DNA of 64,000 bases, taken from positions 18,506-82,505 of the forward strand of contig JAHAAK010000009.1 in assembly GCA_018376905.1 (NCBI GenBank). Direction: 5' to 3'. This DNA is from Collinsella sp. (GTDB taxonomy: Bacteria; Actinomycetota; Coriobacteriia; Coriobacteriales; Coriobacteriaceae). Of this stretch, positions 53,538 through 60,614 are shown piece by piece (position 1 is the first letter of the stretch; each line of letters begins with the position of its first letter). A program made the translations under genes and the position numbers. The notes beneath the pieces were generated by a model. It was not told the origin of the DNA. It did not search any database and saw nothing but the letters and a program-made list of their open reading frames with translations.

Positions 53538-53933
53538 ATGTCGGAAGCAACTAGGACTCGCACGCATGCGCCTGAGGTTAGGCAGCGCGCCGTCGAGATC
53601 CTCCAAGAGGGGGTCGGTCATCGCGCCCTCGCCGCGGAGCTCGGCATTCCCCAGGCCACGGCTCGTCAGTGGGCCCGCGCGTATGCCGTGGGCGGTGCCG
53701 ACGCCGTACTCAACGCGGGCACTCGCCACCACACATATTCGTACGAGGTTAAACTCGCCGTGGTTAAGGACCGCTTGGAAAACGGCCTTACGGTTCGCGA
53801 GGCTATGATCAAGCACAAGATTCCCAGCGAGTCTTCGGTCAAGGCTTGGTGCCGCCTGTACCGTGACGGCGGTGAGTCTGCGCTGGTCGATAAGCCGCGG
53901 GGTCGCAAGCCGCGCGTTAAAAAGGCGGAATAG
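53538..53933 (+). CDS. Orphan double helix-turn-helix protein (IS3/IS150 OrfA-like)
   Basis: A 131-residue basic DNA-binding protein with two HTH motifs: PEVRQRAVEILQEG..RALAAELGIPQATARQWARAY (~10-50) and VREAMIKHKIPSESSVKAWCRLY (~85-110), ending GRKPRVKKAE. This is the arrangement of the first frame (OrfA) of IS150-like elements, but no OrfB transposase follows and no terminal repeats are seen. It may be a captured regulator. The start is uncertain: ATG 53538 is used; a GTG at 53529 adds three residues. A terminator follows at 53946. Confidence 0.7.
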   Translation: MSEATRTRTHAPEVRQRAVEILQEGVGHRALAAELGIPQATARQWARAYAVGGADAVLNAGTRHHTYSYEVKLAVVKDRLENGLTVREAMIKHKIPSESSVKAWCRLYRDGGESALVDKPRGRKPRVKKAE

Positions 53934-53945
53934 CGAACGGGATGG

Positions 53946-53968
53946 TGCGCCCACAGGGGCGCATTTTT
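53946..53968 (+). terminator. Intrinsic terminator of the HTH gene
   Basis: TGCGCCC-ACAG-GGGCGCA (53946-53963) followed by TTTTT, 13 bp after the stop. The 250 bp beyond it up to the ech operon contain no gene. Confidence 0.88.
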
Positions 53969-54218
53969 CTTGCCGCGCCAACTTTTTGAACCGGCGCGAG
54001 CTTATCAGGACATCCTCCAAAATGGCCAATAAATCGCGCGCAGTGGCCCGCGCGCCTGTCGCTGCGATAGGGGAGCGTCGCCTCTCTGCTCCAAAGCGGA
54101 CGCGCCCTTGCCCCGTACGCCTAAAACTCCCCAGTTGACCGAAAACCTGCCGCCGCTGCTCCTCAATTGAGCTATAACGTTAAGCAATTGCAGCGTTTTT
54201 GCATGGGGGAGTGATGGT

Positions 54219-57101
54219 ATGACGCTACTGTATTTCCTTACCCTGTTTCCGCTGGTACCGGCGCTGGGCATGCTGCTCGCGCGCGGTGACCGCGCCCGCG
54301 ATGCGGTGGGGCTCATAGGTTCCGGCATTATTATGGCGGTGACAGTTGTAGTCGCCGTCATGTTTTTTGGCACGGGTCCGCAGAGCTTTGAGGTTGCCCC
54401 CGGCGCCTCGCATGTGCTCTCGATCATCAGCTCCGCCATCGACGTCATCCTGTGCGCCGTTATCCTGTACAACGCGTACAAATATAGGAATGCGCTCACC
54501 ACGGTGCTCGGCATAGTCCAGCTGGTGGGCTCGCTCGCCTTTGCAGCCATGACGCTGCCCGCGGCCGAAGCCGTTACGGCAACGCCGCTCTACCTGGACT
54601 ACATGAGCGTGATCATGGTCCTTGCCGCCGGCATCGTCGGCAGCCTCATCTGCGTGTATGCCCTGGGCTACATGAAGGACTTCCAAGCGCACGACAATCA
54701 CGAGGCCGCGCTGCGCGGGCAGACCGCGCCCGACCGTCGCCCGCAGTTCCTGGCACTTATGTTCCTGTTCCTCTCGGCCATGTTCGTCATCGTGACGAGC
54801 GACAACCTTGAGTGGCTGTTCTGCGGCTGGGAAATCACCACCGTGTGCTCGTTCCTTATGATTGGCTACACGCGCACGCCCGAGGCCATCAAGAACGCCT
54901 TCACCCAGATCATCCTCAACATGCTGGGCGGCATCGCGTTTTTGGCCGGACTCATGTTCCTGCACGTTAACGGCATGCCGCTGACCATCTCGGGCATGAT
55001 CGAGCTTTCCGGCGCTGACACCACGCAATCCGCGCTGCTGGTGATGCCGGTCATCCTGTTGTCGCTCGCCGCACTCACCAAGGCCGCACAGATGCCGTTC
55101 CACACGTGGCTGTTGGGTGCCATGGTTGCCCCCACGCCCACGAGCGCCCTGCTGCACTCGTCAACCATGGTCAAAGCCGGCGTGTTCCTGATGGTCAAGC
55201 TGAGCCCGCTCTATGCCATCTATCCTGTGACCGGCTTTATGGTCACGAGTGTGGGTGCCATCACGTTTTTGCTCGCTGCCCTCATGGCCATCTCGCAGAG
55301 CAACGCCAAGCGCGTGCTCGCATACTCCACCATTTCCAACTTGGGCCTCATCAGTGCCTGCTTGGGTGTCGGCGCGCCCGAGGCCGTATGGGCGGCCATC
55401 TTCCTGATCCTGTTCCACACGGTGGCAAAGTCGCTGCTGTTCCTGTGCGTGGGCACCGCCGAGCACCATATCGGCAGCCGCAATATCGAGGACATGGACG
55501 GTATGTTCAGCCGCATGCCGCACCTGACGCGTCTGATGATGCTGGGCATCATGGGCATGTTTGTGGCGCCGTTTGGCATGCTCGTGTCCAAGTGGGGCGC
55601 CCTGGTGGCGTTTGCGCAGACCGGCAACGTGCTCATGATCATGGTGCTGGCCTTTGGCTCGGCTGCGACGTTCTTCTTCTGGGGCAAGTGGCTTGCCAAG
55701 CTTTCGGGCGTCGACCCCACGGCTCAAAACGTTGAGGTCAATGTCCATAAGACCGAATGGATGGCCCTCAACACCATCGCCGCGCTGCTGATTCTGTGCT
55801 GCGTGGCGTTCCCGGTTATCTCGAGCGGTCTGGTGTCACCTTACTTGGCCATGGTGTTTGGCCGCGTGCCGTACGTTATCGGCAAGGACGCTATGTATCT
55901 GATGGTGGTCATCGTGGCGTTTATCGCCGTAGTGCTGCTGACGTCGTTCCGCGTGAGCAACAAACCGCACGTAAACGTATATCTTTCGGGTGTGGGAACC
56001 GACAATTACCGCCATTTCCGCGGCTCGATGGGACGCGAGGTAAAGGCCGAAAAGCGCAATTGGTACTCGGAGGACGCCCTTGGTGAGAAGCGTATTGGCC
56101 CCGCGGGTAGCGTCGTGTGCTGCAGCATTATCTTGTTTGCGCTGCTGTGTTGCGCGTGGATTGGACCCGAGCGGCTTGCCATGAGCGCGCCCTCGGTGCT
56201 GCGCGGCAAGTATTTTGAAGGTTCGGGCGTCGTGGGCATCTTTATTGGTACCGTGGCGTTTGCCTTGATTGCGCCGCTTGTGGGCGGCCTGATCGACGGC
56301 GTTGACCGCAAGCTGTCCGCCCGCATGCAGGGCCGCGTGGGACCGCGTCTGCTGCAACCGTTCTACGATGTGGCCAAGCTGCTGCGCAAGGCCCCTGCCA
56401 GCGTAAACACCATGGACGATACCTACATGGCGTGCGCGCTCATCTTTACCGTGGTGGGCGGCGGCATCTTTGTGTCGGGTTCCAACACGCTGCTGTGCGC
56501 CTTTATGGTGACGCTCGCCGCGATCTTTGTGGTGTTGGCGTCCGCCTCGACGCAAAGCCCGTTTGCTCAGGTCGGCGCCGATCGTGAGTTGCTGCAGGTT
56601 ATGAGCTATGAGCCCGCCGTTCTGCTGATGAGCGTGGGCCTGTACCTTGCCACCGACAGCTTCGATTCCATTGCCGTGACGGGGCAGTCGGCCCCCATCA
56701 TCGTGTACAGCGCGCCTATTTTCCTCGCGCTGCTCGCGGTGCTTACCATCAAGCTGCGCAAGTCGCCGTTTGACCTTTCGTACTCGCATCACGCGCATCA
56801 GGAGATCGTCCAGGGCGTCGCCACCGAGATGAGCGGCGGCACGCTGGCCAAGATGACCCTTATGCACTGGTGCGAGACCGTGCTGTTTTTGATGTGGGTG
56901 GGCATGTTCTTTGTTTGGGACAACCCGGTGAGCTGGGTCGTAGCCCTGGTCGTGATGGCCGCGACGTATTTTGTCGAGGTGCTGATCGACAACACCTTCG
57001 CACGCAGCACCTGGCGCAGCTGCTTTAAGCTCGGATGGGGCGTGGCGCTGGTGTTTGGCCTGCTCAACCTTATGCCCATCCTCGTCGACGTGTTTATTTA
57101 G
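54219..57101 (+). CDS. Ech hydrogenase EchA-EchB fusion (NuoL-like + NuoH-like)
   Basis: A 960-residue membrane protein. Residues ~1-640 are an NuoL/MrpD-type antiporter subunit (EchA): ~16 TM segments, LFCGWEITTVCSFLMIGYTR, the H/K channel helices KAAQMPFHTWLLGAM and LLHSSTMVKAGVFLMVKL. Residues ~670-960 are NuoH-like (EchB): LIDGVDRKLSARMQGRVGPR, LLQPFYDVAKLLRKAP and RKSPFDLSYSHHAHQEIVQG. In described Ech complexes these are separate proteins. The reading frame is continuous, with a soluble junction (EVKAEKRNWYSEDALGEKRIG). The fused protein would pump ions while EchCDEF couples ferredoxin oxidation to H2. First gene of the operon. Confidence 0.92.
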   Translation: MTLLYFLTLFPLVPALGMLLARGDRARDAVGLIGSGIIMAVTVVVAVMFFGTGPQSFEVAPGASHVLSIISSAIDVILCAVILYNAYKYRNALTTVLGIVQLVGSLAFAAMTLPAAEAVTATPLYLDYMSVIMVLAAGIVGSLICVYALGYMKDFQAHDNHEAALRGQTAPDRRPQFLALMFLFLSAMFVIVTSDNLEWLFCGWEITTVCSFLMIGYTRTPEAIKNAFTQIILNMLGGIAFLAGLMFLHVNGMPLTISGMIELSGADTTQSALLVMPVILLSLAALTKAAQMPFHTWLLGAMVAPTPTSALLHSSTMVKAGVFLMVKLSPLYAIYPVTGFMVTSVGAITFLLAALMAISQSNAKRVLAYSTISNLGLISACLGVGAPEAVWAAIFLILFHTVAKSLLFLCVGTAEHHIGSRNIEDMDGMFSRMPHLTRLMMLGIMGMFVAPFGMLVSKWGALVAFAQTGNVLMIMVLAFGSAATFFFWGKWLAKLSGVDPTAQNVEVNVHKTEWMALNTIAALLILCCVAFPVISSGLVSPYLAMVFGRVPYVIGKDAMYLMVVIVAFIAVVLLTSFRVSNKPHVNVYLSGVGTDNYRHFRGSMGREVKAEKRNWYSEDALGEKRIGPAGSVVCCSIILFALLCCAWIGPERLAMSAPSVLRGKYFEGSGVVGIFIGTVAFALIAPLVGGLIDGVDRKLSARMQGRVGPRLLQPFYDVAKLLRKAPASVNTMDDTYMACALIFTVVGGGIFVSGSNTLLCAFMVTLAAIFVVLASASTQSPFAQVGADRELLQVMSYEPAVLLMSVGLYLATDSFDSIAVTGQSAPIIVYSAPIFLALLAVLTIKLRKSPFDLSYSHHAHQEIVQGVATEMSGGTLAKMTLMHWCETVLFLMWVGMFFVWDNPVSWVVALVVMAATYFVEVLIDNTFARSTWRSCFKLGWGVALVFGLLNLMPILVDVFI

Positions 57102-57113
57102 GAGGCGGCATCC

Positions 57114-57734
57114 ATGGATCATAAAATGTCGCGCTCGCCGTGGGTTATTCATTACGACGGCTCGAGCTGCAACGGATGCGATATTGAGGTGTTGGCCTCG
57201 CTCACGCCGCTGTTCGATGCGGAGCGCTTTGGCGTGGTCAATACCGGCAACCCCAAGCATGCGGATATCTTTTTGGTGACGGGGTCGGTCAATGCCCAGA
57301 ACCTGCCCGTCGTGCGCCAGATCTACAACCAGATGCTCGAGCCCAAGTGCGTGGTGGCGTGCGGCATCTGCGCGTGCTCGGGCGGCGTGTTCCGCGATGC
57401 GTATAACGTGATCGGCGGCGTGGACCGCGCGATTCCCGTGGACGTGTACGCGCCCGGGTGCGCCATTCGTCCCGAGACCGTGATCGATGCCATCGTGGAG
57501 GCGTGCGGCATCCTGGACCAGAAGGAGGCCGTGATGCGCGCCGGCGGCGATCCGCTCACCGTGGGCGGCACTGCTACCTGGGACGGTGGCGTTGAGCTGG
57601 GCGAGGACGGGTTTGTGGCTGCGGGGGCCGGTGACACGGCCGCCGCCGGTGACGCGCGTGCCGGGAAGTCCGCAGCGCCCGCCGCTGGCGACGTGCCTGC
57701 TGAGACGCCCGCCGCTGCAAAGGAGGCCGAGTAA
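57114..57734 (+). CDS. Ech hydrogenase small subunit EchC (NuoB-like)
   Basis: A 206-residue [4Fe-4S] subunit next to the NiFe subunit. Cluster ligands: GSSCNGCDIEV, VVACGICACSGGVF and VYAPGCAIRPE. The last ~60 residues form an Ala/Gly/Glu-rich tail (AAAGDARAGKSAAPAAGDVP) absent from standard NuoB-like proteins. AGGAGG precedes the ATG. The stop overlaps the EchD start (TAATG). Confidence 0.92.
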   Translation: MDHKMSRSPWVIHYDGSSCNGCDIEVLASLTPLFDAERFGVVNTGNPKHADIFLVTGSVNAQNLPVVRQIYNQMLEPKCVVACGICACSGGVFRDAYNVIGGVDRAIPVDVYAPGCAIRPETVIDAIVEACGILDQKEAVMRAGGDPLTVGGTATWDGGVELGEDGFVAAGAGDTAAAGDARAGKSAAPAAGDVPAETPAAAKEAE

Positions 57735-58453
57735 TGCAAAAGGCTATCTATATCACCGTCAGGATCGACGAGCTGTTGCCGCATGTCCAGGCGCTCAAGG
57801 GTGCCGGCGCGCGCTTTGTGCAGATGCATGCCGAGCGCTGTGTGGACGACGGATCGTATCGCCTGGTCTATACGTTTATCAACGTCCGCGCTGCGCAAGA
57901 GCAGATCGCGCGGGACGGAAACTATGCGATCGAGAACCTGGTGGTTGAGGGCATCGACCAGTGCCAGGAGATTCCGTCCATCAGCTCGTATTATCCGGCG
58001 GTATTTCCGTTTGAAAATGAGGCCCACGACCTATTTGGTCTTGCCATCACCGATATGCAGATTGACTTTAAGGGCTTTTTCTACCAGGTCTCGACCGCCG
58101 AGCCCATGAGTGTGATCACGCCCGAGGTGAAAGCCGCCCGCGAGAAAGCCATGAAGGTTCGTGCCGCCGCCGAGGCCAAGGCGCGCAAAGCCGCTGCCGA
58201 GAAGGCCGCTGCTGCCGCGGCCGCTGCGGAGGAGGGTGCCGCGGGCGCTGGCGATGCCGCGGGTGCTACTGTCGCTCAGCCCGCTGCGGCTGCCGGCTCC
58301 GATGCTCAGCACGATGAAGCTGCCGCCAAGGCCGCGCTCAAAGCCGCCGAGCTGGAAGCAAAGCTCGCCGCCATGGATCCCGAGAAAGCGGCCAAGGTCC
58401 GCGCGGCGCTTGCCGCCAAGGCCGCCCGCGACAAGCAGAAAAAGGAGGCGTAA
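57734..58453 (+). CDS. Ech hydrogenase subunit EchD (NuoC-like) with Ala/Lys tail
   Basis: A 239-residue NuoC-type subunit. The core (~1-130) has the NuoC end ..SISSYYPAVFPFENEAHDLFGL (split here) and GLAITDMQIDFKGFFYQ. Residues ~135-239 are a long Ala/Lys/Glu-rich, probably helical or coiled-coil tail (AREKAMKVRAAAEAKARKAA; DPEKAAKVRAALAAKAARDK), much longer than the family norm. It overlaps EchC by 1 bp and precedes EchE by 5 bp. Confidence 0.88.
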   Translation: MQKAIYITVRIDELLPHVQALKGAGARFVQMHAERCVDDGSYRLVYTFINVRAAQEQIARDGNYAIENLVVEGIDQCQEIPSISSYYPAVFPFENEAHDLFGLAITDMQIDFKGFFYQVSTAEPMSVITPEVKAAREKAMKVRAAAEAKARKAAAEKAAAAAAAAEEGAAGAGDAAGATVAQPAAAAGSDAQHDEAAAKAALKAAELEAKLAAMDPEKAAKVRAALAAKAARDKQKKEA

Positions 58454-58458
58454 GGTCC

Positions 58459-59547
58459 ATGGCACGTCGCTCCGTTATTCCGTTTGGCCCGCAGCACCCG
58501 GTGCTGCCCGAGCCGCTTCATCTGGACCTGGTGATCGAGGACGACCGCGTCATCGAGGCAATTCCGCAGATCGGCTTTGTGCACCGCGGACTCGAGAAGC
58601 TCACCGAAAAGCGCGACATGCACCAGTTTGGCTACATCGCCGAGCGCATCTGCGGCATCTGCGCCGTGGGTCACAGCTGCGGCTATGCCAGCGCCTGCGA
58701 GCGCATGCTTGACATCGAGGTGCCCGGCCGTGTGCAGTATATCCGCACCATTTTGCACGAGCTTTCGCGCATTCACTCGCATCTGCTGTGGTTGGGCCTG
58801 CTCGCCGATGCCTTTGGCTTCGAGGCGCTGTTCTATCGTTCGTGGACCCTGCGCGAGCAGATTCTCAAGATTTTTGAGAGTACCTGCGGCGGCCGCGTGA
58901 TCCTTTCGATTAACGAGATCGGCGGCCTTAAGCACGATATCGAGGACTCCGAGCTGGCCGGCATTGTCCAGACGCTTGACGCCATGCGCCCCGACTACGA
59001 GGCCTTGGTGCATACGTTTTTGGACGACAATAGCTGCGGCGAGCGCCTGCATGGCGTGGGCGTGATCAGCAAGAAGGACGCGCTGGAGCTTTCGATGGTC
59101 GGCCCGTTTGGGCGCGCCTCGGGCGTGGATTACGACGTGCGCATGTTCGGTGACGGCGCCTATGCGGATCTGGCTGCGTTTGAGCCGATTGTTGCCACCG
59201 ATGGCGATTGCTATGCCCGCTGCCAGGTGCGTTGTGCCGAGGTCACGCAGGCCATGGACATCATCAAGGAGCTTGTCGGCAAGATTCCGCACGACGGCAT
59301 CGGCGGACGCACCAAGCTCACGCCGGCCGACGGCGCGCGTGGCGAGGTTGTGATTGAGCAACCGCGTGGCGAGGCGTATTACTATGTACGCGGCAACGGC
59401 ACCAAGAACCTGGACCGTTTTCGCGTGCGCACGCCGACGTCGCAAAACCTGGCAGGTCTGACGCATGCGCTGCAGGGCGTGCTCCTTGCTAGCGTGCCCA
59501 TGATCATCCTGACCATCGACCCCTGCATTAGCTGCACGGAAAGGTAG
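58459..59547 (+). CDS. Ech hydrogenase NiFe large subunit EchE
   Basis: A 362-residue catalytic subunit. Both NiFe Cys pairs are present: ERICGICAVGHSCGY (~residue 70) and the C-terminal DPCISCTER. Other family signatures: GPQHPVLPEPLHLDL, GFVHRGLEKL, RIHSHLLWLG and NEIGGLKHDIED. The protein ends three residues after the last Cys, so there is no C-terminal peptide for a maturation protease. Metal ligands intact, so likely active. Confidence 0.94.
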   Translation: MARRSVIPFGPQHPVLPEPLHLDLVIEDDRVIEAIPQIGFVHRGLEKLTEKRDMHQFGYIAERICGICAVGHSCGYASACERMLDIEVPGRVQYIRTILHELSRIHSHLLWLGLLADAFGFEALFYRSWTLREQILKIFESTCGGRVILSINEIGGLKHDIEDSELAGIVQTLDAMRPDYEALVHTFLDDNSCGERLHGVGVISKKDALELSMVGPFGRASGVDYDVRMFGDGAYADLAAFEPIVATDGDCYARCQVRCAEVTQAMDIIKELVGKIPHDGIGGRTKLTPADGARGEVVIEQPRGEAYYYVRGNGTKNLDRFRVRTPTSQNLAGLTHALQGVLLASVPMIILTIDPCISCTER

Positions 59548-59554
59548 GCGCGGC

Positions 59555-59896
59555 ATGAGTTTACTGACATTTGCCAAGACGGCCTTGGGTTCTATGGTCA
59601 AGCGGCCGGTCACGGTGTGCTATCCGCAGGAGAAGCTGACGGCGCCCGAGCGCTTGCGCGGGCATATCGTCAATGACATGGACGTGTGCATCTGCTGCGG
59701 CATGTGCGCACGGCGTTGCCCGGCGGGCGCGCTCGCGGTCGATCGCAAGGGCGGAACGTGGTCGATCGACCCGTACGCCTGCGTGGTGTGCGGCGAGTGC
59801 GTCGAGAGCTGCCCCAAGCACTGCCTGACTATGGACACCGCCCGCACTCCAGTTGCGGCGAACAAGACTCCCACGGTAGAAACCAAGCCGGAGTAG
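59555..59896 (+). CDS. Ech hydrogenase ferredoxin subunit EchF
   Basis: A 113-residue electron-entry subunit with two [4Fe-4S] motifs: CICCGMCARRCP and CVVCGECVESCP. The N-terminus (LTFAKTALGSMVKRPVTV) resembles NuoI-type proteins. The C-terminal ~20 residues are Thr/Pro-rich. Last gene of echAB-C-D-E-F; a GC-rich hairpin follows. Confidence 0.93.
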   Translation: MSLLTFAKTALGSMVKRPVTVCYPQEKLTAPERLRGHIVNDMDVCICCGMCARRCPAGALAVDRKGGTWSIDPYACVVCGECVESCPKHCLTMDTARTPVAANKTPTVETKPE

Positions 59897-59917
59897 CGCT
59901 GGAATAGAGCTGGAATA

Positions 59918-59951
59918 GGGGCCGGTGGGGCAAAAATGCCCCACCGGCCCC
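59918..59951 (+). terminator. Hairpin after the ech operon
   Basis: GGGGCCGGTGGGGCA pairs perfectly with TGCCCCACCGGCCCC around five As. No T-tract follows, so termination is probable but not certain. Confidence 0.6.
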
Positions 59952-59982
59952 GCGCTTAAACGCGCGGTTGGGCCGCTGCGAA

Positions 59983-60136
59983 CAAAACTATGCCGGATTA
60001 CGGGGCTGGATTGCGAATCCCCAACCATATCGAAAACCACGAAAATAAAACCGCAGGTAAACAGCCCGCTTTTTTCAAAAATAGGGGGTATGGATGAGGG
60101 CTCCGACTTTTGCCCCGTAATCCGGCATAGTTTTGA
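59983..60136. repeat. Inverted-repeat unit A, copy 2
   Basis: A 154-bp unit with perfect 23-bp arms: CAAAACTATGCCGGATTACG... (59983-60005) and its complement (60114-60136). Core: CCCCAACCATA..AAAATAAAACCGCAGGTA..AGGGGGTATGG, the reverse complement of the copy 1 core. Same arms as copy 1 with one base changed. The 718-bp gap between echF and the adhesin is mostly units A and B and their spacers. Confidence 0.85.
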
Positions 60137-60229
60137 AATGCCACCATATCAGTAACAGCGCTTGATCTCCCACGGACGGAGGAAAACGGATCATTTTGGC
60201 CTTGCGAGGGCTGCCGCGCGACCCGTCTG

Positions 60230-60387
60230 CCACGAAATGGGCCCATCTACTACGTTTAAGCCGCTACCCTCAACCATGGCGAACAACGCAAAAATAAAAC
60301 CGCAGGTAAAACGCCTGCTGTGTTTCATGAAACGCGGCTATGGTCGGGGGTACCGGGTTAAACGTAGTAAATGGTCCGGTTTCGTGG
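60230..60387. repeat. Inverted-repeat unit B, copy 2
   Basis: A 158-bp unit, the same length as copy 1, bounded by CCACGAAATGGGCCCATCTA... (60230-60258) and an imperfect complement (60359-60387). Core: CCCTCAACCATGGCGAACAA..AAAATAAAACCGCAGGTA..GCCTGC..ATGGTCGGGGGTA, matching the reverse complement of copy 1. It starts 247 bp after unit A. Its central AAAATAAAACCGCAGGTAAA is shared with unit A, so A and B are related. Confidence 0.87.
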
Positions 60388-60495
60388 TGGAGGCTATCTC
60401 CTAATCCTCTCCTGATGGAAGAAAACGGGCAATTTTAGCCCGCTCATCTTGAGTCGCACCCGTTTTCCTGCGAAAACTCTCGTGTCTCAACTTTG

Positions 60496-60513
60496 GTGAG
60501 ACATTTGTCTCAC
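60496..60513. promoter_or_regulatory. GTGAGACA palindrome upstream of the adhesin
   Basis: GTGAGACA-TT-TGTCTCAC is a perfect 8-bp dyad, with further TGTCTCA half-sites nearby (60483 and ~60555) and an ACGTTC/GAACGT hairpin between. It lies ~100 bp before the adhesin ATG and could be an operator. No clear -35/-10 was found. Confidence 0.45.
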
Positions 60514-60614
60514 GTTCAAAATCGAATCTGGAACGTGTGTCACCTGCCCAAATTGTGTCTCATTCCGTAACTTTAGGCTGATGCAAGGTTTGAGCCTGCG
60601 AGAAGGGAGACGCG

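Noticed and set aside
57734..58453. Independent membrane or histone-like protein in the EchD tail
   Set aside because: The Ala/Lys tail is in frame with the NuoC-like core and has no start signal of its own.
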